Part shown: piece by piece, positions 49,972 to 60,021 of the stretch
Layout: each line of letters opens with the position of its first letter
Numbering within the stretch: position 1 is the stretch's first letter
From: JBAYIE01 sp965279165
GTDB lineage: Bacteria > Bacteroidota > Bacteroidia > UKL13-3
Length of the DNA: 64,000 nt
Assembly: GCA_965279165.1 (NCBI GenBank)
Contig: OZ257140.1
Span: 868,001 to 932,000 of the forward strand
Direction of reading: 5' to 3'
Notes under the pieces: generated by a model
Database searches by the model: none
Seen by the model: the letters and a program-made list of their open reading frames with translations, nothing else
Told to the model about the DNA's origin: nothing
Made by a program: the position numbers and the translations under genes

Positions 49972-51058
49972 TTAATGTTTAGAAAATTCCATCAAGTACG
50001 ATTTGATGAATTCGTCCAGATTACCGTCCATTACACCTTGCACATCGGATGTTTCTACATCCGTGCGCAAATCCTTCACCAATTTATACGGATGGAAAAC
50101 ATAATTACGGATTTGAGAACCCCATTCAATTTTTTTCTTGCCTGCTTCTATTGCATTCTTTGCAGCGTTTTGTTTGCGAAGTTCTAACTCATACAATTGC
50201 GATTTCAACATTTTAAAAGCCCGTTCTTTGTTGGCGCTTTGAGACCGTTCAACCTGGCAAACAATAACTATTCCGGTTGGCTTATGGGTTAGTTGCACTT
50301 TGGTTTCAACCTTGTTTACATTCTGTCCGCCTGCACCACCCGATCGCGATGTTTGAATTTCAATATCAGCATCCTTTATTTCAATTTCTATTGAATCATC
50401 AACCAACGGATAACAATATACCGAAGCAAAGGATGTATGTCGCCTTGCATTAGAATCGAATGGAGAGATACGCACCATACGATGTACCCCGTTTTCCCCT
50501 TTCAAATAACCATAGGCAAAATCACCTTGCACTTCAATTGAACAGGATTTTATTCCGGCGCCATCACCTGCTTGTTCATCAATCACCGCTGCTTTTAAAC
50601 CTTGACGATCACAATACATAATATACATACGCATCAACATTTCGGCCCAATCCTGGCTTTCTGTTCCTCCTGCTCCCGAATTTATATTGATAACACAATT
50701 CATCTGGTCTTCTTCGGCACTCAACATGTTTTTGAATTCCAGTTCTTCGATTGCCTTTAATGTTTTGGCATATTGGTTATCCAGTTCCTCTTCACTTGTT
50801 TCGCCCATATCGGCAAATTCTTTGATAACTGCTAAATCATCGTATGCATGCTGAACTTGCTGAAACGCTTCCGTCCAGATTTTTTTAAGCTTGATGCTTT
50901 TTAATACTACTTCTGCTTTTTTGGGGTCTTCCCAAAAGGTTGGCCCATGCGAAACTCCTTCCTCTAATCTAATTGCTTCGAGTTTAGCCTCGACGTCAAA
51001 GAAACCTCCTCAGGTTTTCTACCCTTACTTTCAAATCACGAAATTGATCATTTGTCAT
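49972..51058 (-). CDS. prfB: Peptide chain release factor 2 with programmed +1 frameshift
   Basis: Starts at ATG 51058 (MTNDQFRDLKVRVENLRRFL), meets an in-frame TGA at 50998-50996, and continues in the +1 frame from the GAC at 50997 (DVEAKLEAIRLEEGVSHG...). The slippery CTT-TGA-C, preceded by AGGAGG (51010-51005) 3 nt upstream of the CTT, is the classical RF2 autoregulatory site: low RF2 lets ribosomes shift and make more. The complete product is 361 residues. RISPFDSNARRHTSF carries the UGA/UAA-reading SPF motif and RSGGAGGQNVNK the GGQ peptidyl-tRNA hydrolysis motif. It is not a pseudogene. Confidence 0.97.
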
Positions 51059-51229
51059 GCCGCGAAAATAAGCAGTGGACATCATATTCCAACCATTTAC
51101 ATCAAATAAAACATAAAATAATATCCGTTAGAATGGGATTATTTCACGTTAAATATATTCGTATCGGAAATTGTGATAGTCGGTTAATTTTAATTTACTT
51201 GCGGCCTAAATCCCCTTGCATATATCTTG

Positions 51230-52201
51230 ATGAACACCTATACCCATTATTACCAACTAATCGAAAAAGCGATAGCCGAAAACAAAGTAATTGGCAACCC
51301 TATCGAATTATACGAACCGGTAAATTATATGATGGGTTTAGGAGGTAAACGTTTACGTCCGGTTTTGGTATTAATGGCTAATGAATTATTTGGTGGAAAT
51401 GGGCAAGATGCCTTACCCGCTGCACTTGCCGTTGAAATGTTTCATAACTTTAGTTTGGTTCACGACGATATAATGGACAAAGCGTTGATACGCAGAAACC
51501 AACCTACCGTTCATGTGAAATGGAATGAAACCATTGCCATTCTTTCGGGTGATTTAATGATGATAAAAGCAACCGATTTATTGTGTGAAACAAAAACCAA
51601 TCATTTAAAACAACTTATCCATGCTTTCAACAAAACAGCAATTGAAGTATGTGAAGGACAACAATTGGATATGAATTTTGAAACCAGATCGGATGTTACC
51701 GCTGCAGATTACTTGGAAATGATTTCGTTAAAAACAGCAGTATTGCTCGGTGGATCCTTACAAATAGGAGCCATGATTGCGGGTGCTTCTGCAGAAAACA
51801 CTAAACATATATACGAATTTGGAAAACATATCGGAATTGCTTTTCAGATTCAGGACGATATTTTAGACTCGTTTGGAGAAGGAGAAAAAACCGGTAAAAA
51901 AGTTGGGGGCGATATTGCAACCAACAAAAAAACCATTTTATTGATAGAAGCATTTGCTAAAGCCAATCCGGCAAAGAAAGCAGCATTAAACCATTGGTTA
52001 AACCAACCACAGGACAATGCGGATAAGATAAAAGAGATTCTTGGTATTTTTCACAATCTGCAAGTAAGAAATTCGGCAGAAAGCCTAAAGGAAACCTATT
52101 TACAAAAAGCATTTACACATTTAAGTGCCATTTCGGTACCGGAAGATAACAAAAAACTACTCCAACAAACCGCTAACGAGTTGATGCAAAGAATGGGTTG
52201 A
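51230..52201 (+). CDS. Polyprenyl (isoprenyl) diphosphate synthase
   Basis: 323 residues from ATG 51230 (a TTG directly before is not needed). It elongates allylic diphosphates with IPP for quinone or undecaprenyl lipids. First Asp-rich motif LVHDDIMDKALIRR with GGKRLRP upstream, second QIQDDILDSFG, plus GLGGKRLRP and EVCEGQQLDMNFE. Chain length cannot be read with confidence. The menaquinone side chain is the likely use. Divergent from prfB. Confidence 0.93.
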   Translation: MNTYTHYYQLIEKAIAENKVIGNPIELYEPVNYMMGLGGKRLRPVLVLMANELFGGNGQDALPAALAVEMFHNFSLVHDDIMDKALIRRNQPTVHVKWNETIAILSGDLMMIKATDLLCETKTNHLKQLIHAFNKTAIEVCEGQQLDMNFETRSDVTAADYLEMISLKTAVLLGGSLQIGAMIAGASAENTKHIYEFGKHIGIAFQIQDDILDSFGEGEKTGKKVGGDIATNKKTILLIEAFAKANPAKKAALNHWLNQPQDNADKIKEILGIFHNLQVRNSAESLKETYLQKAFTHLSAISVPEDNKKLLQQTANELMQRMG

Positions 52202-52363
52202 TAAAATATTTTTGAATTTTGCTTTTTTGTTTGCCTTTTTAACCGTAAACTTGCCTTAGGAAAATCTTCCAACTCAAAATATCCCTTCACAATCACTTCA
52301 TGGTTTATTGATGACTTTGCGAAAAGGATAGCTGAATAATTCTGTGATAACCAAATAAATTAA

Positions 52364-53923
52364 ATGTACGACATTCTAAGTTTGAATGAAATGCTCGTTT
52401 CTGAATTGCGCGAGCTTGCAAACCAATTAAAAGTAACCCATTCCGAATCGATGGAAAAACAAGAACTGGTAGAGAAAATTATGGGTACCCAACAAGAAAA
52501 CCCGGGCGAAAAAGAGAAACCCAAACGACGCCCAAGAACAAAAAAAGCAGATATGCCGGTTGTTCATAACGACCCGCCACCCATTCTTGCCGAATCTGCA
52601 GTTGAGAAAATAGAAAAGGAAATTTTACAAAATAACCCGGTAGATGGAAATAAAAGTTCATCTGACCCCATGGGTGATGAAGTGAATTATAACCCTGAAT
52701 CCAACTTCAACGAAAACGAAGAAAACGGAGGCAGTGAGAAAAATTACAAAGACAAACGCCAAGAAAAATACGAAAGAATGCAACAACAAAATGCTTTGTT
52801 GCAAGAATTAGAAGGAATTGTAAGTGCAGAAGGAGTTCTTGAGGTAATGCAGGATGGATACGGATTTATGCGTTCATCCGATTATAATTATATGTCGTCG
52901 CCGGATGATGTATATGTTTCTCCATCACAAATAAAATTATTGGGATTAAAAACCGGTGATACGGTAACCGGAACCATTCGTCCGCCAAAAGAAGGTGAAA
53001 AATATTTTGCTTTAATTAAAGTTGATTCAATCAATGGCCGTACTCCCGGTGAAGTGCGCGATAGGGTTGCATTTGAACATTTGATTCCACTTTTCCCGGA
53101 TGAAAAATTAAATCTGGCTAAAAATTCAACTACTTATTCTACCCGAATAATTGATTTATTGGCACCAATTGGAAAAGGACAGCGTGGACTTATCGTTGCC
53201 CAACCAAAAACCGGTAAAACAATTTTATTAAAAGATATAGCCAATGCAATTGCCAAAAACAATCCGGAAGTATATTTAATTATTTTATTAATCGATGAAC
53301 GTCCGGAAGAGGTTACCGATATGCAACGCAGTGTTCGTGCCGAGGTGGTTGCATCTACATTCGACGAACCGGCCGAAAAACATGTAAAACTTGCCAATAT
53401 TGTTTTAGAAAAAGCAAAACGTATGGTAGAATGTGGCCATGATGTGGTGATTCTTTTGGATTCGATAACCCGTATGGCTCGTGCTTATAACACCACACAA
53501 CCTGCATCGGGTAAAGTACTTTCAGGTGGTGTGGATGCCAATGCATTGCACAAACCAAAACGTTTCTTTGGAGCAGCCCGTAAGATTGAAAATGGTGGTT
53601 CGTTAACCATCATTGCAACGGCATTAACCGAAACCGGTTCCAAAATGGATGAAGTAATTTTTGAAGAATTTAAAGGAACAGGTAATATGGAATTGCAATT
53701 GGATAGAAGACTATCTAACAAACGCATTTATCCTGCGATTGATATTGTGGCATCCAGCACACGCCGCGAAGATTTATTGATTGAAAAGGCTTCGTTACAA
53801 CGCTTATGGGTTCTTAGAAACCATATTGCAGATATGAATGCCGAAGAAGCCATGAATCTAATGTTGAAAAACATGAAATCAACCCAATCCAATGAAGAAT
53901 TTCTGGCTTCCATGAATAGCTGA
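52364..53923 (+). CDS. rho: Transcription termination factor Rho
   Basis: 519 residues, longer than E. coli Rho (419) because of a ~100-residue low-complexity linker. Residues 1-45 are a Rho_N helical domain (LSLNEMLVSELRELANQLKVTHSESMEKQELVEKIM). Residues ~46-140 are a charged Lys/Arg- then Asn/Glu-rich insert. Then come the RNA-binding cold-shock-like domain (GVLEVMQDGYGFMRSSDYNY) and the ATPase with Walker A AQPKTGKT, Walker B VVILLDSITRMARAYN and GGVDANAL/FFGAARKIENGGSLTIIATALTETGSKMDE. The insert is a usual feature of Bacteroidota Rho. Confidence 0.97.
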   Translation: MYDILSLNEMLVSELRELANQLKVTHSESMEKQELVEKIMGTQQENPGEKEKPKRRPRTKKADMPVVHNDPPPILAESAVEKIEKEILQNNPVDGNKSSSDPMGDEVNYNPESNFNENEENGGSEKNYKDKRQEKYERMQQQNALLQELEGIVSAEGVLEVMQDGYGFMRSSDYNYMSSPDDVYVSPSQIKLLGLKTGDTVTGTIRPPKEGEKYFALIKVDSINGRTPGEVRDRVAFEHLIPLFPDEKLNLAKNSTTYSTRIIDLLAPIGKGQRGLIVAQPKTGKTILLKDIANAIAKNNPEVYLIILLIDERPEEVTDMQRSVRAEVVASTFDEPAEKHVKLANIVLEKAKRMVECGHDVVILLDSITRMARAYNTTQPASGKVLSGGVDANALHKPKRFFGAARKIENGGSLTIIATALTETGSKMDEVIFEEFKGTGNMELQLDRRLSNKRIYPAIDIVASSTRREDLLIEKASLQRLWVLRNHIADMNAEEAMNLMLKNMKSTQSNEEFLASMNS

Positions 53924-53988
53924 TAAAAATCAACAAACGAAAAGCAATTTATATTGTTACTTCTTCAAACCATAAAAACTAAAATAAT

Positions 53989-54633
53989 ATGACCATGCTA
54001 ATAGGTAAAAAAGCCCCACATTTTAAAGCTGCTGCTGTAGTGAACGGCGGTGATTTTGTAGACAATTATTCCCTCGATCAGTTTATCGGAAAGAAACATG
54101 TTCTTTTCTATTTCTATCCACTTGATTTTACTTTTGTTTGTCCAACTGAAATTATTGCTTTTCAAAGACGACTTGCCGAATTTGAAGAACGCAATGTAGC
54201 AGTAGTAGGCTGTTCAATCGATTCAAAATTCAGTCATTGGGCCTGGTTAAATACACCCCAAAACGATGGAGGAATTCAGGGTGTTAAATATCCATTGGTT
54301 GCCGATGTAAACAAAACCATTGCAAGTAATTATGGCGTTTTGGCCGGACATTATGAATATAATGATGCAGGCGAATTGGTATGGGTAGGTAACCTGGGGG
54401 AAGATGCTGTTGCGTATAGAGGATTATTTTTAATCGACAAAGAAGGTATTGTTCGCCATCAGGTAGTAAATGATTTACCATTGGGAAGAAGTATTGATGA
54501 AGCTCTCCGCATGATTGATGCTTTACAATTCTTTGAAAACAATGGGGAAGTTTGTCCGGCAGATTGGCATAAAGGTTCGGATGGATTAAAGGACAATGCG
54601 CAAGGAATTGCTTCTTATTTGTCGACCCATTAA
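53989..54633 (+). CDS. 2-Cys peroxiredoxin (AhpC/TSA family)
   Basis: 214 residues. It reduces H2O2 and alkyl hydroperoxides. The peroxidatic Cys is in YPLDFTFVCPTEIIAF and the resolving Cys in NGEVCPADWHKGSDG near the C-terminus. AYRGLFLIDKEGIVRHQVVNDLPLGRSIDEALRMIDALQF is the typical core. A short insert (HYEYNDAGELVWVGNLGED) is normal for the phylum. Starts ATG 53989 or 53995. Followed by a strong terminator. Confidence 0.95.
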   Translation: MTMLIGKKAPHFKAAAVVNGGDFVDNYSLDQFIGKKHVLFYFYPLDFTFVCPTEIIAFQRRLAEFEERNVAVVGCSIDSKFSHWAWLNTPQNDGGIQGVKYPLVADVNKTIASNYGVLAGHYEYNDAGELVWVGNLGEDAVAYRGLFLIDKEGIVRHQVVNDLPLGRSIDEALRMIDALQFFENNGEVCPADWHKGSDGLKDNAQGIASYLSTH

Positions 54634-54649
54634 GCTTAATATACAATAC

Positions 54650-54690
54650 AAAAAAGCCGCTTTATTTAAATAAAGCGGCTTTTTTATTTT
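54650..54690. terminator. Strong bidirectional-type terminator hairpin after the peroxiredoxin gene
   Basis: 18-bp perfect palindrome arms (54650-54667/54668-54685) with GCCGCTTTATTT in the stem, an A run before and a T run after. It serves the plus-strand peroxiredoxin gene. Confidence 0.92.
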
Positions 54691-54954
54691 TAAGGAATAA
54701 TGTTTTCGATGCCGAAAGGACTCACCGGATTTAAAGATAAATTTATACGTAAGCTTAAGGAATTATCGTGGAATCGGGCATAGCTTAATTTAAACGTTTA
54801 GGTCAAAAATGTGACTGCAGGCTTGGGGCACATAACTTCAAAATTAAAACGAAACAGAAAACTGATTTTGAAATTACACCATTCTTTAAAAGTACTTTTT
54901 GAGAGACGACTAATTTCCTCTATTACATTTTTCCTATTTACACAATTGGCCTGC
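54691..54954. other. Intergenic DNA without visible gene
   Basis: Two overlapping 60-residue frames here (for example from 54811) have no recognisable features and cross the hairpin at 54966; I do not call them. Confidence 0.5.
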
Positions 54955-54985
54955 TGTAAAAATGAAACGCCCCTTTCGGGGCGTT
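54955..54985 (-). terminator. Rho-independent terminator of the RND efflux operon
   Basis: Minus-strand stem AACGCCCC/GGGGCGTT (54978-54985/54966-54973) with a GAAA tetraloop, followed by TTCATTTTTAC. It lies ~180 nt after the RND gene stop. Confidence 0.7.
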
Positions 54986-55004
54986 CCACCTAGCCTATGA
55001 AACA

Positions 55005-55030
55005 ATTGCATCACTACTCGTAGATGCAAT
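55005..55030. repeat. Small hairpin ATTGCATC/GATGCAAT
   Basis: 8-bp perfect arms (55005-55012/55023-55030) with a 10-nt loop, between the operon terminator and the RND stop. No assigned role. The rest of 55031-55167 shows nothing. Confidence 0.5.
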
Positions 55031-55167
55031 ATCTTTACTCTTGCGAGAATATGTTTTCAAAATTCGGTAGTCAAAGATACTATGTAATTTTTGTATGTCA
55101 AGACCTTTTGTGTAAAACTATATTCATAATTCTCTTAAAAAAACCCTTTTTCTATTACAAAATCAAA

Positions 55168-58100
55168 TTAATGATGCGCATTTTTCATGCCAAGCTTTGC
55201 TTTTAATCGCTCTGTTAGGTATAACATAACCGGAACCAACACCAAAGTTAGAATGGTTGCAAACCCGAGCCCAAAAATCATTGTCCACGACAATGGTCCC
55301 CAGAATGCCACATTATCCCCACCAAAGTGGATTTTAGGATCTAATTCACTGAATAAAGTAACAAAATCCATGTTTAAACCTACAGCAAGTGGTACCAAAC
55401 CTAATATAGTTGCTGATGCAGTTAAGATAACCGGAGTCATCCTTGTTCTTCCGGCTTCTATAATGGCATCTTTTAAACTTAAACCGTCTTTCAGTAAAAT
55501 TTCAGTAAACTCTACCAATAAGATACCGTTTCTAACCACAATTCCTGCCAAGGCTACAATTCCAATTCCTGTCATGATTACAGAAAAGTTCATTTTGGTG
55601 ATTGCAAAACCTAAAAATACGCCAATAATACTGAGAACAATCTCAGATAAAATAATAACCGGTTTAGAAAGTGAATTAAATTGGGTAACTAAAATCAGAA
55701 AAATTAAACCCAAAGATATCAATAATGCTTGGCCAAGAAATGCCCCTGTTTCGGCTTGCTCTTCTTGCTCCCCTGCCATTTTTACGGTTATACCATCCGG
55801 TAACCCAAAACGTTCAACTGCTTCTTGCACTTTAGGAACTACTTCATTGCCATTAAAACCACTAAGTACATTGGATCCTATCGTTACAATGCGGGTTTGA
55901 TTCTTGCGTTTTATCCCACCAAAAGTGGTCGAGTATTTTATTTTAGCAACCGAAGAAACCGGCACCTGACGAAGTACACCACCCAGATTCATATCCCTAT
56001 ACGTAATTTTTAAATTCATCAATGCCTCGATATCGTTTCGTTGGTCTTCCTTTAATCGGATTTGAATTGGATATTCATCATCCTTGTCTCTGAATTTACT
56101 GGTACGATCCAAACCAAACACAGCTTTACGAATTTCAGAACCTATTTGTCCGGTTGAAATCCCTTCCCGATTTGCTCTTTCCCTGTCTATTTCAATGATA
56201 AGTTCCGGATTATTATCTTGTAAATCCGACTTTAGTTCTTCTACTCCCGCTATCTGAATTGAATCAAGATACTTTTTCAAATCTTTTGAAGTTTTGGTTA
56301 ATAAATTAAAGTCATCTCCCATTACTTCAATCGAAATTGGCTTTCCTGTTGGAGGTCCTCCTTGTTCTTGTTCTACCACAATTTCGGCTCCCGGAATTCC
56401 CTTTACTTCATTTCTGATTTTATCGAGGTAATCCCTAGTTGATACACCATGACGTTTACTAAATTCGACAAAAGCTACAGTAACTTTTGCCAAATGCGGA
56501 CTCACACTATTATCGAATTGTTGTGGATCACCGGCACCAACTGCTACATTTGTAATCACAGATTCCACAATTGGATTTTTTTCGCCAATGATGTTGTAAA
56601 CTTTACCTTCTACTATTTTAGCAATCGAATCGGTATACACCTGATCTGTTCCTATAGGTAACGCGATATAAGTATATACGAAATTTGGTTCTGCCTGTGG
56701 AAAGAAATCCACTTTTGGTGAACGTATCATCAACAAAACAATACTGAAAATAAACAATCCTACAGTTGCTACTAAAGTCCAAATTGGTCTTCTGCCATGT
56801 AAAATCCAAACCATACTTCTTTTATATGATTCTTGTACCGAAGGCCATGTTTTATTTTGAAACTTTTTAACCACATTATGTAAAACAAAACGATTCAAAA
56901 CAAACAACCCATATAAGGTTAAAGCCAAATTACCCATACCCCAATTTTGTGCTACATAAAACAATAATGCAATGGCTCCAAAAACAATGGTAATTACTTT
57001 AAACTTCTTTTTGTTCTTCATATTTGCCTCTTCTTCTTCATGCGTTTTCATAAAGTCGACAGCAAAAACCGGATTAATTATATATGCTACAATTAAGGAG
57101 GCCGTTAACGTGATGATAAGCGTAATAGGTAAATAGAACATAAACTTACCAATAACTCCCTGCCAAAATGCAAGTGGGATAAAAGGCGCAAGCGTTGTGA
57201 GTGTACCGGATAATACCGGAAGAAATATTTCGCCAGCTGCTAATTTAGCTGCCTTTTTAATGGGTACTTTTCCATTGTTAAAAATACGATGGGTATTTTC
57301 AATAACCACGATGGCATCATCCACAACAATACCCAAGGCAAGTAAGAAGGCAAACAACACAATCATGTTTAAAGTAAAACCAAGACTTGGCAACAATAAA
57401 AAGGCGATTAAACTTGACAATGGAACCGACATTGCAACGAAAATGGCATTGGTTGCACCCATAAAAAACATCAGGATTAAAGTAACCAGTAAAAATCCAA
57501 TGATGATGGTATTGATTAAATCGTGAACCGTAACCCTGGTTTTATCTGATTGGTCGCCGGTGATGGTAACTTTTAACTCGGGAGGAAACTCCGTTTTCTC
57601 CATTTTTTCGCTGATGGCTCTGATTTTATCAGAAGCATCAATTAAATTAGCACCACTGCGTTTTACAACATTTAATGTGATTACATTTTTATGGTCTAAG
57701 CGGGCAAAACTTTGTTGTTCTTCAAAACCATCAATAACTTCTGCAATATCTTTTAAAAATATCGTAGCTCCGGATTGGGATCGGATAATCATATTGCCAA
57801 CATCTTCGGCACTTTTAAATTCTCCTTTAATATTAATTGAACGTTTTATTCCATCCAGTTTTGCTTCACCACTTGAAATGGTTAAATTTTCTGAACCTAC
57901 AGCCCTTTCCACATCCACTGTAGATACATTGGCAGCCGACATCTTATAAATATCAAGATTCACCTGTATTTCGCGGTTCAATGCACCAACCAGATCCACC
58001 CTGGTAATTTCTTTTAAGCCTTCAATTTTATCTTTTAGTGCATCGGCATATTCCTTCAATTTATCCAATGGATAATCACCCGAAATATTTACATTCATGA

Positions 58101-58536
58101 TAGGAACCTGCGAAATATCGATATCCATTACTGTTGGATCGGCAGGTAAATCGTTGGGTAAATCTGTTCTGGCACGATCCACTTCATCTTTTACTTTTTG
58201 TTTCGCAATGGGAATTTTCACATCCGTATTGAACTCCACGGTAATCATCGAAAAGTTTTGTTTAGAGTTACTGGTAATTTTCTTTACACCAGCAATCGAT
58301 TTCATGCGCTTCTCGATTGGTTTGGTTACGGTGTTTTCCATATCCGTTGGTGATGTGCCGGGCCTTACCGTTGTAACCAGAATTTGTGGGAATACCACTT
58401 CCGGAAACTGCTCCTTCGGTAAACTGTTGTACGAAAATATTCCTGCAAGGGTAATAATAATGGTGATAATATAAATACTGGTTTTATTATCAATTGCCCA
58501 GCTTGCAGGTTTAAATTCTTTGTGTAATTCTTTCAT
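55168..58536 (-). CDS. RND efflux transporter, HAE1-type inner-membrane permease
   Basis: 1122 residues. Proton-driven exporter that works with the adaptor and TolC-like genes upstream. The N-terminal helix reads IITIIITLAGIFSYNSLPKEQFPEVVFPQ. TM2-6 contain the proton-relay Asp pair in LALGIVVDDAIVVIENTHR, and TM10-12 ALAGIVVRNGILLVEFTEILLKDG. Two large periplasmic loops follow TM1 and TM7. An extra ~90-residue insert between the halves (MKTHEEEEANMKNKKKFKVITIVFGAIALLFYVAQ ... LFVLNRFVLHNV) adds two membrane segments compared with AcrB. Substrate unknown: drugs, bile-like acids or lipids. Confidence 0.95.
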   Translation of the reverse strand: MKELHKEFKPASWAIDNKTSIYIITIIITLAGIFSYNSLPKEQFPEVVFPQILVTTVRPGTSPTDMENTVTKPIEKRMKSIAGVKKITSNSKQNFSMITVEFNTDVKIPIAKQKVKDEVDRARTDLPNDLPADPTVMDIDISQVPIMNVNISGDYPLDKLKEYADALKDKIEGLKEITRVDLVGALNREIQVNLDIYKMSAANVSTVDVERAVGSENLTISSGEAKLDGIKRSINIKGEFKSAEDVGNMIIRSQSGATIFLKDIAEVIDGFEEQQSFARLDHKNVITLNVVKRSGANLIDASDKIRAISEKMEKTEFPPELKVTITGDQSDKTRVTVHDLINTIIIGFLLVTLILMFFMGATNAIFVAMSVPLSSLIAFLLLPSLGFTLNMIVLFAFLLALGIVVDDAIVVIENTHRIFNNGKVPIKKAAKLAAGEIFLPVLSGTLTTLAPFIPLAFWQGVIGKFMFYLPITLIITLTASLIVAYIINPVFAVDFMKTHEEEEANMKNKKKFKVITIVFGAIALLFYVAQNWGMGNLALTLYGLFVLNRFVLHNVVKKFQNKTWPSVQESYKRSMVWILHGRRPIWTLVATVGLFIFSIVLLMIRSPKVDFFPQAEPNFVYTYIALPIGTDQVYTDSIAKIVEGKVYNIIGEKNPIVESVITNVAVGAGDPQQFDNSVSPHLAKVTVAFVEFSKRHGVSTRDYLDKIRNEVKGIPGAEIVVEQEQGGPPTGKPISIEVMGDDFNLLTKTSKDLKKYLDSIQIAGVEELKSDLQDNNPELIIEIDRERANREGISTGQIGSEIRKAVFGLDRTSKFRDKDDEYPIQIRLKEDQRNDIEALMNLKITYRDMNLGGVLRQVPVSSVAKIKYSTTFGGIKRKNQTRIVTIGSNVLSGFNGNEVVPKVQEAVERFGLPDGITVKMAGEQEEQAETGAFLGQALLISLGLIFLILVTQFNSLSKPVIILSEIVLSIIGVFLGFAITKMNFSVIMTGIGIVALAGIVVRNGILLVEFTEILLKDGLSLKDAIIEAGRTRMTPVILTASATILGLVPLAVGLNMDFVTLFSELDPKIHFGGDNVAFWGPLSWTMIFGLGFATILTLVLVPVMLYLTERLKAKLGMKNAHH

Positions 58537-58602
58537 GTTTTTTAAATTTTTTTCCTCTGTTCTACTACAGATTTTGGAAATTAAACGAACCCTATTTGTT
58601 GA

Positions 58603-59736
58603 TTAAAATTTCAATAATTCACCATCGTTTAGGTTACTAAACCCTGTACTGATAAGCAAATCGCCGGGATTAAGTCCGCTTTTAATTTCAGCAATACCAT
58701 TATAAATTTCGCCTACCAATACTTCACGTTTTCTTGCAACTTGCATTCCTTTTTCAGAGGTGGCTACATACACATAATTTTTATTATCGATATTCTGAAC
58801 GGTATTAACCGGTACCGTAATGGCATTGTTTGAAGTATAATCTACAATACTAACTTGTGATACCATGTTTGGACGGTAAGTATTGTCGGATGGCAAATCT
58901 ATATCCACTGTAAAAGTACGGGTCATGATATTGATTACTTTACCAGAATAGGCTACTTTAGAAACAGTGGTTTTGTTGATATCCGGGAAAAACAAATTAA
59001 CCGTATTGCCAATCTGAACTTTGGATGAATATGCTTCTGCCAAGTCGGCGCGAACTTTTAATTTTTGAAGATTTACAACCCGAATAGCAGGCATACCCGG
59101 ACCAACTGTCTGTCCTAATTTTACCGACACTTCATCAACCGTTCCGCTAAATGGTGCCTTAATCTTATACATTTCAAGCGTTTCTTGTAATTGTCTTATT
59201 TTTTGTTCCAATGATTCTTTGGTCGACTTGGCTTGTAAGTATTGCATTTCAGTACCAACTTTTTGGTCCCACAAAGCTTTTTGCTTGTTATACATGTCCT
59301 TTGCTAACTCGTAAGAGTTTTTTAAATCCGCCATTTGTGCTTGCATGGCCTCGTTGTCAATTTCTGCCATTACTTGTCCGGCTTTTACCGATGATCCGGC
59401 TGTAACCGCAAGGCGATTTATGGTACCGGCCATTTTTACGGTAACCGTAACATTTTCGTCGCCTTCTACTCTTCCTTGAACATCTATGCTGTGGGTAAAC
59501 ACTCTTGGCTCCAGTTTAACAACCATCACGTCTTTCATTTTCTTTACCTGGTTGGAAGTATCTCCGCTGTTTTGCAAATCCAACTCTAGTGCTTTAATCT
59601 GATCTGCAATTTCCATTTGTGATGCCTTCAGTTTTTCCAGTTTGGCCTTTTTTGATTCTGTACTTTCAGCCCCTCCGCATGAAGCGATAAAGGCAAGTAA
59701 ACTTAAACCAAGGATAATGTGTAGTAAAGTTCTCAT
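58603..59736 (-). CDS. RND efflux periplasmic adaptor (membrane fusion protein), lipoprotein
   Basis: 377 residues from ATG 59736, opening MRTLLHIILGLSLLAFIASCGGAES with a lipobox (IASC). A coiled coil (KKAKLEKLKASQMEIADQIKALELDL) and the split lipoyl/barrel domains follow: VTVTVKMAGTINRLAVTAGSSVKAGQVMAEID and YKIKAPFSGTVDEVSVKLGQTVGPGMPAIRV. The hairpin between them (YELAKDMYNKQKALWDQKVGTEMQYLQAKSTKESLEQKIRQLQ) contacts TolC. The longer frame from 59820 would bury the signal and is rejected. Confidence 0.94.
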   Translation of the reverse strand: MRTLLHIILGLSLLAFIASCGGAESTESKKAKLEKLKASQMEIADQIKALELDLQNSGDTSNQVKKMKDVMVVKLEPRVFTHSIDVQGRVEGDENVTVTVKMAGTINRLAVTAGSSVKAGQVMAEIDNEAMQAQMADLKNSYELAKDMYNKQKALWDQKVGTEMQYLQAKSTKESLEQKIRQLQETLEMYKIKAPFSGTVDEVSVKLGQTVGPGMPAIRVVNLQKLKVRADLAEAYSSKVQIGNTVNLFFPDINKTTVSKVAYSGKVINIMTRTFTVDIDLPSDNTYRPNMVSQVSIVDYTSNNAITVPVNTVQNIDNKNYVYVATSEKGMQVARKREVLVGEIYNGIAEIKSGLNPGDLLISTGFSNLNDGELLKF

Positions 59737-59834
59737 ATATTGTTTATTAGTTATTTGTATCATGGGTATATAACCGTTACCGGTGTCTAAATAGTTTATT
59801 TGTGTGGTATCTGTTTTCATCTTGATCTCTTTGG

Positions 59835-59866
59835 TGTTGAAGTGTTAAAGTGTTGAGGTGTTGCCC
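59835..59866. repeat. Octamer repeat TGTTGAAG-type
   Basis: Four degenerate units (TGTTGAAG, TGTTAAAG, TGTTGAGG, TGTTGCCC) just upstream of the adaptor gene, followed by a small palindromic word (cccacctt...ggtggac). Confidence 0.7.
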
Positions 59867-59959
59867 ACCTTTGCCAATGCTACGGTGGACGAGTGTTGAA
59901 GTTTACTGTTGATTAACCTTTTAGTGTACAAAATACTTTAGTTATCTAAAATGCTATTC

Positions 59960-60015
59960 TCACTTCTCACTTATCACTTATCACTTATCACTAATTACTT
60001 ATTACTTATTACTTT
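59960..60015. repeat. Heptamer tandem array between tolC-like and adaptor genes
   Basis: Eight in-register units: TCACTTC, TCACTTA x3, TCACTAA, TTACTTA x2, TTACTTT. It ends 6 nt from the stop of the outer-membrane-protein gene (60022), within the efflux operon. Confidence 0.92.
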
Positions 60016-60021
60016 CTAATT

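Noticed and set aside
49972..51058. prfB as a frameshifted pseudogene
   Set aside because: The TGA and +1 shift coincide with the classical RF2 recoding signal (AGGAGG, CTT-TGA-C), and both parts encode conserved RF2 sequence.
54691..55167. tRNA or small RNA gene in the peroxiredoxin-RND gap
   Set aside because: No cloverleaf or T-loop (GTTCRANNC) was found; only hairpins.
55187..55900. 237-residue plus-strand open frame
   Set aside because: Antisense to the RND permease; low-complexity Ser/Thr/Ile/Lys/Pro content typical of shadow frames.
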